Part shown: piece by piece, positions 1-5,155 of the stretch
Numbering within the stretch: the stretch's first letter is position 1
How the letters are laid out: each line of letters starts with the position of its first letter
Source: an uncultured Eubacteriales bacterium
GTDB lineage: Bacteria; Bacillota_A; Clostridia; Christensenellales; Aristaeellaceae
DNA length: 5,155 bases
Reading direction: 5' to 3'
NCBI GenBank assembly: GCA_902766515.1
Contig: CACXEB010000512.1
Span: 1 to 5,155 of the forward strand
Program-made: the position numbers and the translations under genes
The notes under the pieces: model-generated
Seen by the model: only the letters and a program-made list of their open reading frames with translations
The model's database searches: none
What the model was told of the DNA's origin: nothing

Positions 1-2
1 CG

Positions 3-905
3 GATAAGAGCTTCCCGGTGACGGTGCTGCCCGCGTGGCGCCCCGACAAGGCGATGAACATCGAAAAGGACACCTGGACGGACTATCTTGCCCAGTTGGA
101 AAAGGCTGCCGGCATGGCCATCCGGTCCTTTGCCGACCTGAAAGCCGCCCTGCACAACCGGCTGGATTTCTTTGCCGCGCACGGCTGCAAGCTGAGCGAC
201 CACGCGCTCAATTACGTGATGTACGCGCCGGCGGACGAGCTGGAGGTGGAGCGCATCTTTGCGGCACGCCTCGCCGGGACGGTACCCACCGCCGCGGAGG
301 AAGCCGCCTTCAAGTTTGCGTTCATGGTCGCCATGGCGGCGGAATACAAGGCCCGCGGCTGGGTGATGCAGCTGCACTACGGCTGCCGCCGCGACAACAA
401 CCCGCCGATGTTCAGCAGGCTCGGCCCCGACACGGGCTTCGACTGTGTGGACAATACCGCGCCGTCCACCCAGACCGCCGCGTTCCTGGGCGCGCTGGAA
501 GCCGACGGCGCGCTGCCCAAGACCATCCTGTACAGCCTGAACACCAATGACAACGCGGCGATCGACTCGATCCTGGGCTGCTTCCAGAATGACGAAGCGG
601 TCGGCCGTATCCAGCATGGCTCCGCCTGGTGGTTTGACGATCACTTCGACGGTATGAGCGACCATATGAAATCGCTGGCCAACCGCGGCTACCTGGCGGG
701 CTTCGTGGGCATGCTGACGGACAGCCGGTCCTTCCTGAGCTATCCGCGGCACGAGTACTTCCGCCGGATCCTGTGCCGGATCTTCGGCGAATGGGTGGAG
801 GAAGGCTTCTATCCGGAGGATATGGACACCCTGAAGGAGATCGTCCGGGATATCTGCTTCGGCAACGCGAAGCGCTACTTCGGATTCGCTGAAAAGCAGG
901 TCTGA
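3..905 (+). CDS. uxaC: Glucuronate (uronate) isomerase UxaC, C-terminal part, truncated by window edge
   Basis: This cytoplasmic metal-dependent isomerase interconverts D-glucuronate/D-fructuronate and D-galacturonate/D-tagaturonate, the first step of uronate catabolism. The open frame enters from the left edge. Codons from base 3 read DKSFPVTVLPAWRPDKAMNIE, so the GTG at 18 is internal and not the start. About 301 residues remain of a family length near 470, roughly the N-terminal 170 missing. Family landmarks visible are RPDKAMNIE near the left end, HYGCRRDNN followed by MFSRLGPDTGFD (from about base 375), HGSAWWFDDHFDGM, and the strongly conserved block GMLTDSRSFLSYPRHEYFRRIL. The expected C-terminal helix ending NAKRYFGF then leads to a TGA stop. 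The frame is intact with no sign of decay. It is followed by a strong hairpin, suggesting it ends its own transcription unit, probably with other uronate genes to the left. Identification is firm; glucuronate versus galacturonate preference cannot be read from sequence. Confidence 0.95.
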   Translation, partial: DKSFPVTVLPAWRPDKAMNIEKDTWTDYLAQLEKAAGMAIRSFADLKAALHNRLDFFAAHGCKLSDHALNYVMYAPADELEVERIFAARLAGTVPTAAEEAAFKFAFMVAMAAEYKARGWVMQLHYGCRRDNNPPMFSRLGPDTGFDCVDNTAPSTQTAAFLGALEADGALPKTILYSLNTNDNAAIDSILGCFQNDEAVGRIQHGSAWWFDDHFDGMSDHMKSLANRGYLAGFVGMLTDSRSFLSYPRHEYFRRILCRIFGEWVEEGFYPEDMDTLKEIVRDICFGNAKRYFGFAEKQV

Positions 906-930
906 CCTTCCGTCGGACCCGCGTGATCAT

Positions 931-958
931 GGCCGTCCGCGCTGCGGCGCGGGCGGCC
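931..958 (+). terminator. Strong hairpin with UNCG-type tetraloop after uxaC (terminator-like, no U-tract)
   Basis: Bases 931-942 pair with 947-958 over 12 consecutive positions, all Watson-Crick except one U:G pair (936:953). The loop 943-946 is UGCG closed by C942-G947, which fits the exceptionally stable C(UNCG)G tetraloop class. It begins 25 bases after the uxaC stop. It is followed by AACGGATG, with no run of T, so it does not match a textbook intrinsic terminator. It may be a weak terminator, a 3'-end stabiliser of the uxaC message, or a Rho-associated end. The structure is directly visible; its function is inferred. Confidence 0.6.
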
Positions 959-974
959 AACGGATGCCATTTGA

Positions 975-998
975 CCCGCCGCGCCTGCCGCCGGCGGG
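975..998 (+). other. Second GC-rich inverted repeat in the leader of the RCC1-like gene
   Basis: Bases 975-981 (CCCGCCG) are complementary to 992-998 (CGGCGGG), giving a 7-bp stem with a 10-base loop, followed by ATTTAT. Bases 979-985 can alternatively pair with 946-952 of the upstream hairpin, so the two folds compete. It could help termination after uxaC or shape the leader of the next gene. In DNA this GC-rich a stem of this size can arise by chance, so the functional claim is weak. Confidence 0.3.
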
Positions 999-1038
999 AT
1001 TTATCCTGCTCAAGGACATTCTCCGGGCAACAGAAAGG

Positions 1039-2241
1039 ATGAACGAAACGTTGAAATTCAGACGAATCCTGCTCTCGGCGCTGATGCTGCTGATCTGTGC
1101 CTTCAGCCGGATGCCGGCACTGGCCGGGGACCAGCCCTTTCTCCTGACGGCGGGCGGATCGTTCGCTTACTGCCGGGACGGACAGGGCACCCTGTGGGTA
1201 TACGGGGACAACCAGTTCGGCCAGCTCGGCAAGGGCGGCAAGGCGCAGAGCAAAAAACCGGCGGTGTTCAAGAGCAAGAATGCCGAAATCGATCCGGCGG
1301 AGATCCGCGCCATCTATGCCGGCTGCGATTATTCCTTCTTCCTGATGAACGACGGATCAATCTACGGGGTGGGCAACAACGCCTACAATCCGCTCCTGAT
1401 CGGGACCAACCGGTCCATGGCGACCACGCATGTGCACATCCCGCTGGAGGACCGCACCATCGTCAAGATGGCCTGCGGCTTCGGCCAGGTGCTGGCCCTT
1501 AACGAGGCCGGTGAGGTCTGGGCCTGGGGGCGCAACAGCGACGGCCAGGTCGGCTGCGGGACGACCAAAAAGATCACCGCGCCGCAGAAGCTCGCGCTCA
1601 GCGGCATCGTGGATATCGCCGCGGGCGGCAAGTTCTCCCTGGCGCTGGACCGGGATGGCGTGCTCTGGGGCTGGGGCAAGAACGAGTCCCACCAGCTGTC
1701 CAACGGAAAGGAAAAATACTTTACCACGCCGATCCGGGTGGAGATCGGCGACATCCGCCCGGCGATGATCGACGCGGGCGGGGAGACGGTCAGCGTGGTG
1801 GATACGGAAGGCCGCTTGTGGATGTGGGGCCGCAACGACGTGCAGCAGATCGGCATCGATACCAAAGGCAGCACGGTGCTGGAGCCCCGGCTGTTTGAGG
1901 AGCTGCCGGCGCCGGTCATGGCCCTGGACAGCTATAATTCACAGACCTACGTGATCCTGACGGACGGATCGCTGTGGGGATGGGGCAACAACCGCTCCGG
2001 CCAGCTGGGGCTTGGGAAAAAGACCACGGGCTCCCCGGTCAGCATGATCTGGCCGGCCGACGTGATCCATGTGACCAGCTTTGACGTGAGCATGAACTGC
2101 GTGCTGGCTGACGGCCGCGTCCTGGCATGCGGCAGCAACAAGTTCGGCCAGTTCGGCAACGGCGCCGTCAGCGATTTCCATATCCCGCAGATCCGGGAGA
2201 ACGGGATGGTGCTGTTCCAGCCCGGCGGCGCGGCGGAATGA
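1039..2241 (+). CDS. Exported RCC1-repeat (seven-bladed beta-propeller) protein
   Basis: This is a 400-residue protein, probably secreted or surface-exposed. Residues 1-29 look like a signal peptide: basic stretch KFRR, hydrophobic core ILLSALMLLICAF, and a probable cut after ALA, before GDQ. The rest holds seven RCC1-type repeats, each with a core like GxLWGWGxNxxGQLG. They start near residues 35, 90, 142, 190, 243, 294 and 342, enough to close one propeller with no other domain. Blade 2 (GSIYGVGNN) and blade 7 (GRVLACGSN) lack the usual tryptophans. RCC1-like propellers generally act in protein binding, and no enzymatic role can be read here. The start is uncertain. An ATG at 964 would put 25 non-signal-like residues in front. 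ATG 1039 sits directly on AAAGGA with no spacing. TTG 1051 would use that same AAAGGA at an 11-base gap and give an ideal signal peptide beginning MKFRR. The gene ends 15 bases before the radical SAM gene, so co-transcription is likely. Its partner is unknown. Confidence 0.8.
   Translation: MNETLKFRRILLSALMLLICAFSRMPALAGDQPFLLTAGGSFAYCRDGQGTLWVYGDNQFGQLGKGGKAQSKKPAVFKSKNAEIDPAEIRAIYAGCDYSFFLMNDGSIYGVGNNAYNPLLIGTNRSMATTHVHIPLEDRTIVKMACGFGQVLALNEAGEVWAWGRNSDGQVGCGTTKKITAPQKLALSGIVDIAAGGKFSLALDRDGVLWGWGKNESHQLSNGKEKYFTTPIRVEIGDIRPAMIDAGGETVSVVDTEGRLWMWGRNDVQQIGIDTKGSTVLEPRLFEELPAPVMALDSYNSQTYVILTDGSLWGWGNNRSGQLGLGKKTTGSPVSMIWPADVIHVTSFDVSMNCVLADGRVLACGSNKFGQFGNGAVSDFHIPQIRENGMVLFQPGGAAE
1051..1137 (+). 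other. Signal peptide region and alternative TTG start of the RCC1-like protein
   Basis: From TTG 1051 the frame reads MKFRRILLSALMLLICAFSR and then MPALA before GDQ. This is a compact signal peptide with two arginines and one lysine, a leucine-rich core and an A-x-A cleavage site just before base 1126. AAAGGA at 1034-1039 ends 11 bases upstream of this TTG, longer than optimal but better placed than for ATG 1039. A start anywhere from 1039 to 1051 leaves the mature protein unchanged. Export is inferred from this pattern. Confidence 0.6.
1156..2160 (+). repeat. Seven degenerate tandem repeats encoding RCC1 propeller blades
   Basis: The coding sequence repeats roughly every 45-60 codons. Each unit has a GG/CG turn, a strand, a D/E-G turn and a W-x-W/Y-G-x-N strand. 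Clear nucleotide-level copies occur around 1513 (GTCTGGGCCTGGGGGCGCAA), 1663 (CTCTGGGGCTGGGGCAAGAA), 1816 (TTGTGGATGTGGGGCCGCAA) and 1972 (CTGTGGGGATGGGGCAACAA). Divergence outside the core shows these are old domain repeats and not a recent expansion. Confidence 0.75.
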
Positions 2242-2245
2242 TCTT

Positions 2246-2250
2246 GGAGG
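2246..2250 (+). promoter_or_regulatory. Ribosome binding site for the radical SAM gene
   Basis: GGAGG lies 6 bases before the GTG at 2257. This strong Shine-Dalgarno match fixes the unusual GTG as the start. It lies in the 15-base gap after the RCC1-like stop codon, where there is no room for a terminator. Confidence 0.85.
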
Positions 2251-2256
2251 AAAACC

Positions 2257-4104
2257 GTGGATTCGGAAAAACAACGTGCGATTGAAAAGCTGCTCGAAAA
2301 GGTGGAGAAACCCGCGCGCTATACGGGCGGCGAAATGAATACGCAGGTCCGCCCGTGGGACGAAGCGGAGCTGCACTTTGCCTTCTGCTTTGCGGATACC
2401 TATGAAATCGGCATGTCCTACCTGGGCATGAAGATCCTGGTCAGCCTGATCAATTCCCTGCCCTACGCCAGCTGCGAGCGCGTGTTCATGCCGTGGGTGG
2501 ATTTCCGGGCGGGGCTGCAGGCGGAGCATATTCCGCTGTTTTCGCTCGAGAGCCGGAAGGCCCTCAGCGAGTTTGACGTGATCGGCTTCACCCTGCAGTA
2601 TGAGATGAGCTATACCAACATCCTGGACATGCTGTCGCTGGGCGGCGTGCCGGTCCGGAGCGAGGACCGCGGGGAGGACGCGCCGCTGGTGATCGCGGGC
2701 GGGCCCTGCGCCTGCAACCCCGAGCCGCTGGCGCCCTTTATCGACGCGTTCCAGATCGGCGACGGCGAGGAGATGATGGTCGAATTCATGGATGTCCTCC
2801 GCGCCTGCCGGCAGGAAGGGCTCAGCCGGTCGGAGACCCTCATGCGCCTCGCCCAGGTGGAGGGCGTCTATGTGCCGCGCTTCTACAAGCCGGAATACAA
2901 TGCAGACGGCACGCTGAGCGCGTTCCGGCGGCTGGATGACCGCGCGCCGGAAACGGTGCGGCGGCGCATCCTCCGGGATTTCTCCGGCGCGTTTTATCCG
3001 GATACCTTCCCGGTGCCCTATACGGATATCGTCTTTGACCGCATCGTCCTGGAGATCATGCGCGGCTGCACCCGCGGGTGCCGGTTCTGCCAGGCCGGCA
3101 TGATCTACCGTCCCGTGCGCGAGCGCAGCATGGAGCGGATCATCGAGCTGGCCGAGAAACTGGAAAAGGCGACCGGATATGAGGAAATGTCCCTCTCGTC
3201 CCTGTCCAGCGGCGATTATTCCTGCCTGAAGGAGCTGATCGTCGCGCTGATGGACCGCTTCCATGACAAACGGGTCAGCGTGTCCCTGCCCAGCATGCGC
3301 GTGGACAACCTGGTCAAGCAGTCACTGGAGGAGCTCAGCCGCGTCCGCAAGAGCGGCCTGACCGTCGCCGTGGAGGCGGGGACGCAGCGGCTGCGCGATG
3401 TCATCAACAAGGGTGTGACGGAGGAGGACGTCATCCGGTCGGTCAGCGACGCCTTTGACAGCGGCTACAGCACCGTCAAGCTCTATTTCATGACAGGCCT
3501 GCCGACGGAGACGGACGAGGACCTGCAGGGCATCGGCGACCTGGCGCGCAAGGTGGTATCCGCCTACTACGCCATTCCCAAGGAGCGCCGCGCCAAGGGC
3601 CTGCGGGTGACGTGCAGCGCCTCCGTCTTCGTGCCCAAGCCCTTCACCCCCTTCCAGTGGGCGGCGCAGGACAGTATTGAAACTGTGATGGACAAGCAGC
3701 GGCGGCTGCGCGAATACCTGAAGACCAAGGGCGTGACCTTCAACTGGCATGATCCGGAGCTGTCCTTCCTGGAAGCCTGTATTTCCCGCGGCGACCGGCG
3801 CGTCGGCGAGGCGATCTATACGGCCTGGCAGGATGGCTGCCTGCTGGACGGCTGGTCGGAGCATTTCAAGTTCGACGTCTGGCTGAAGGCATTTGAAAAA
3901 TGCGGACTGAGCACCGCGTTTTACGCGAACCGGGAGCGGTCGTACGAGGAACTGCTGCCCTGGAGCTTTATCGACATGGGTGTGACTGAGAAGTACCTGC
4001 GGCTGGAAAACGAGCGCGCGAAGCGCGGCGAGACCACCAGGGACTGCCGGAAGGGCTGCAATGGCTGCGGACTGCAGCGGTATGAAGGGATGTGCCGGGT
4101 ATGA
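2257..4104 (+). CDS. Radical SAM protein of the TIGR03960 type, function unknown
   Basis: This 615-residue cytoplasmic radical SAM enzyme starts at GTG behind a strong GGAGG. Residues about 15-200 match the N-terminal region of the family, which has a Rossmann-like, cobalamin-domain-like layout: TGGEMNT, DTYEIGMSYLGMK (47-59), GFTLQYEMSYTNILDML, AGGPCACNPEP (147-157) and IGDGEE. The classic B12-binding DxHxxG histidine is absent, so cobalamin binding is doubtful. The radical SAM core carries C271-x3-C275-x2-C278 in RGCTRGCRFCQAG, followed by SLSSLSSGDY (312-321), VEAGTQRLRD (372 on) and KLYFMTGLPTET (about 408-419), typical for SAM-binding strands. A second cysteine set, C597, C601, C604 and C613, closes the protein and may bind another Fe-S cluster. 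The DUF2344 gene overlaps its stop by 4 bases; in other bacteria the two are sometimes fused into one protein. Reaction and substrate are unknown to me. The neighbouring RNase G gene hints at RNA or ribosome-related modification, but that is only context. Confidence 0.92.
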   Translation: MDSEKQRAIEKLLEKVEKPARYTGGEMNTQVRPWDEAELHFAFCFADTYEIGMSYLGMKILVSLINSLPYASCERVFMPWVDFRAGLQAEHIPLFSLESRKALSEFDVIGFTLQYEMSYTNILDMLSLGGVPVRSEDRGEDAPLVIAGGPCACNPEPLAPFIDAFQIGDGEEMMVEFMDVLRACRQEGLSRSETLMRLAQVEGVYVPRFYKPEYNADGTLSAFRRLDDRAPETVRRRILRDFSGAFYPDTFPVPYTDIVFDRIVLEIMRGCTRGCRFCQAGMIYRPVRERSMERIIELAEKLEKATGYEEMSLSSLSSGDYSCLKELIVALMDRFHDKRVSVSLPSMRVDNLVKQSLEELSRVRKSGLTVAVEAGTQRLRDVINKGVTEEDVIRSVSDAFDSGYSTVKLYFMTGLPTETDEDLQGIGDLARKVVSAYYAIPKERRAKGLRVTCSASVFVPKPFTPFQWAAQDSIETVMDKQRRLREYLKTKGVTFNWHDPELSFLEACISRGDRRVGEAIYTAWQDGCLLDGWSEHFKFDVWLKAFEKCGLSTAFYANRERSYEELLPWSFIDMGVTEKYLRLENERAKRGETTRDCRKGCNGCGLQRYEGMCRV

Positions 4105-4775
4105 AAATGTGGCTGACCATGGAAAAGGGCGCGCGCATCCGCTTCATCGGACATCTTGACCTGATGCGGACCATGCAGCGCGCGCTGCGGCGCAGCGACT
4201 TGCCGGTCCGGTATTCCAACGGCTTCAACCCCCATATGCTGCTGAACGCGGCGGCGCCCCTGTCCCTGGGCATGCCGGGACTGCGGGAAATCATCGAGGT
4301 GCCGGTAGGCGAAGAGATCGCGCCGGACGTGTTCCGCGACCGCCTGAACGCTGCCCTGCCGCCCGACCTGCAGTGCCGGGCGGTGCGCGCGCTGCCGGAC
4401 GAGCATCCCGCGCCCATGGCGCTGCTGCGGGCCGCGCAGTACCTGATCGAGCTGGAACCGGACAGGCCCGGGAGCGCGGCCTGCGTGAAAGCCCTGCCGG
4501 GCCTGCTGGCGGCGGAAAGCCTGCCGACTGTCCGCAAAACCAAGACGGGCAGCAAGCCCTGCGACGCCAGGCCGATGATCTACGCGGCGGAGGCGGTCGG
4601 CCCCTGCGCGCTGTGCGCGACACTGGCGCTGTGCGAGCAGGGGACGCTGAAGCCGGATCTGTTCCTGGAGGTGCTGGCGGAGCAGGCGGGCACTGACAAG
4701 CCGGAGGCATTCGTCAGCCGGCTGCAGCTGTACGCGCTGAAGGACGGCAGCCTCGTCCGGCTCGAGGACAGCTGA
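4101..4775 (+). CDS. DUF2344 / TIGR03936 radical SAM-linked protein
   Basis: This is a 224-residue cytoplasmic protein of the family that accompanies, or is fused to, the TIGR03960 radical SAM protein. The N-terminal half shows the family signature: KGARIRFIGHLDLMRTMQRA (residues 9-28, with H18 and D20), then RRSDLP and YSNGFNPHMLL (38-48, with H45), and an APLSLGM-then-EIIEVPV stretch. The C-terminal half is weaker but keeps KTKTGSKP and a GTLKPDLFLEVL segment near the end. The length is normal for the stand-alone form. ATG 4101 overlaps the upstream stop as ATGA, implying translational coupling; AAGGGA at 4085-4090 is a plausible binding site. A GTG at 4092 is in frame but less likely. A local cysteine group (C155, C169, C172, C178) is notable. 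No reaction is established to my knowledge; it probably binds or presents the substrate of its radical SAM partner (inference). Confidence 0.9.
   Translation: MKMWLTMEKGARIRFIGHLDLMRTMQRALRRSDLPVRYSNGFNPHMLLNAAAPLSLGMPGLREIIEVPVGEEIAPDVFRDRLNAALPPDLQCRAVRALPDEHPAPMALLRAAQYLIELEPDRPGSAACVKALPGLLAAESLPTVRKTKTGSKPCDARPMIYAAEAVGPCALCATLALCEQGTLKPDLFLEVLAEQAGTDKPEAFVSRLQLYALKDGSLVRLEDS
4764..4768 (+). promoter_or_regulatory. Ribosome binding site for the ribonuclease G gene, inside the DUF2344 gene
   Basis: GAGGA lies within the last codons of the DUF2344 gene and 6 bases before ATG 4775. With the TGATG stop-start overlap it supports coupled translation and fixes the start of the next gene. Confidence 0.7.
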
Positions 4776-5155
4776 TGCGGACGCTGCTGTTGGAGCGGCA
4801 CGCCGAGGAAACGGCGATGGCGCTCATGCTGGACCGGCAGCTGATGGATTACCGGGTCGTGCGGGAAGAAGGCGTGAACGCCGAAGCCGTGTACCTGGGC
4901 AGGGTACGCCAGAACGTCCGGGGCATGGGCGCGGCGTTTGTGAGCCTGCCGGACGGCCAGGTCGGATTTCTGCCGGAATCGGAAGCCCGTCAGCCGCTGC
5001 GTCCCGGTGATTTTGTGCTGGTGCAGGTGAAAAAGCCGCCGGTCGGCACCAAGGCGGCTTACCTGACGCAGGATATTTCGCTGGCCGGAAAGGGCCTGAT
5101 CCTGCTGCCGCTGAGCGGCCAGACCGGCGTCTCCTCCCGGGTGGAGGAGGAAGCC
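4775..5155 (+). CDS. rng: Ribonuclease G/E family protein, N-terminal part, truncated by window edge
   Basis: The first 127 codons of a ribonuclease E/G family endonuclease, which cleaves single-stranded RNA in rRNA maturation and mRNA decay. The open frame runs off the right edge. The fragment begins MRTLLLERHAEETAMALMLD. It then shows the S1-domain signature VYLGRVRQNVRGMGAAFVSL (about residues 42-61) and GQVGFLPE, followed by PGDFVLVQVKKPPVGTKAAYLTQDISL, GLILLPLSG and GVSSRV. These correspond to the family's GRV..V.PGM.AAFV, G..VLVQV.K.P.GTKG..LT..ISL.G and VSRRI blocks. The stretch between the two halves of the S1 domain is short compared with enterobacterial RNase E/G as I recall it. The catalytic DNase I-like region lies beyond the window. 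ATG 4775 shares one base with the DUF2344 stop, with GAGGA 6 bases upstream. Ribosomal protein L21 may follow, as in related operons. Family assignment is confident; RNase G rather than RNase E is favoured by context. Confidence 0.88.
   Translation, partial: MRTLLLERHAEETAMALMLDRQLMDYRVVREEGVNAEAVYLGRVRQNVRGMGAAFVSLPDGQVGFLPESEARQPLRPGDFVLVQVKKPPVGTKAAYLTQDISLAGKGLILLPLSGQTGVSSRVEEEA

Noticed and set aside
18..20. GTG 18 as a start of the isomerase gene
   Set aside because: The conserved family sequence continues upstream in frame to the window edge, so this is an internal valine.
971..1005. TTGACC at 971 as a -35 box with TTTATC near 1000 as a -10 box for the RCC1-like gene
   Set aside because: The gap is about 22-23 bases, too long for a sigma-70 type promoter, and it is occupied by an inverted repeat. 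At the normal 17-base spacing the sequence is GCGGGA.
1081..1125. Lipoprotein signal (lipobox) using C20 in LLIC of the RCC1-like protein
   Set aside because: The cysteine lies inside the hydrophobic core, without the L-[AS]-[GA]-C pattern, and a better A-x-A cleavage site follows nine residues later.
2395..2412. Cobalamin-binding motif in the N-terminal domain of the radical SAM protein
   Set aside because: The local sequence DTYEIG lacks the histidine of DxHxxG, so the fold may be similar but cobalamin use is not supported.
1939..3264. A 441-codon open frame on the minus strand, antisense to the RCC1-like and radical SAM genes
   Set aside because: It covers parts of two well-supported genes, and its product is His/Ala/Arg-rich with no recognisable domain. 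Long antisense open frames are expected opposite GC-rich coding sequence.
3322..3864. A 180-codon minus-strand open frame within the radical SAM gene
   Set aside because: Low-complexity composition, no domain, wholly inside a conserved gene on the other strand.
4092..4100. GTG 4092 as the start of the DUF2344 gene
   Set aside because: It adds only MPG; the ATG at 4101 overlaps the upstream stop and is better spaced from AAGGGA.
3921..4710. Several overlapping minus-strand frames opposite the end of the radical SAM gene and DUF2344
   Set aside because: Arg/Ser/Pro-rich products typical of GC-rich shadow frames; no support beyond being open.

Overview
The window is a GC-rich, gene-dense bacterial segment (GC-ending codons dominate) with five protein genes, all on the + strand. 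No RNA gene, insertion sequence or CRISPR array was seen. The order radical SAM protein (TIGR03960-like), DUF2344 protein, ribonuclease G, with tight translational coupling, is familiar from Bacillota, where ribosomal protein L21/L27 genes often follow. Together with a uronate isomerase and a secreted RCC1-repeat protein, it suggests a high-GC member of the Clostridia, perhaps a gut or rumen plant-polysaccharide user. The taxonomic placement is inference.

Layout. (1) About 1-905: the C-terminal two thirds of glucuronate/galacturonate isomerase UxaC, cut by the left edge. (2) 906-1038: a 133-base intergenic region with a very stable 12-bp hairpin capped by a UNCG-type tetraloop, then a second smaller GC-rich hairpin. 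(3) 1039-2241: an exported protein with a signal peptide and seven RCC1-type repeats, enough for a complete seven-bladed beta-propeller. (4) 2257-4104: a 615-residue radical SAM protein with a CxxxCxxC cluster and a second cysteine cluster at its extreme C-terminus. (5) 4101-4775: the DUF2344 'radical SAM-linked' protein. (6) 4775 to the right edge: the N-terminus of a ribonuclease E/G family protein with its S1 domain.

How they fit together. UxaC belongs to uronate catabolism and appears to end a separate unit closed by the hairpin. The last three genes form a coupled operon: a 4-base overlap, then a 1-base overlap. The RCC1-like gene lies only 15 bases upstream of the radical SAM gene with no terminator between, so it is probably co-transcribed, although its exported product has no evident link to the others. 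The most interesting content is the conserved but functionally undefined radical SAM/DUF2344 pair next to an rRNA/mRNA-processing nuclease. It is widely conserved rather than unique to this window, and its substrate is not known to me.
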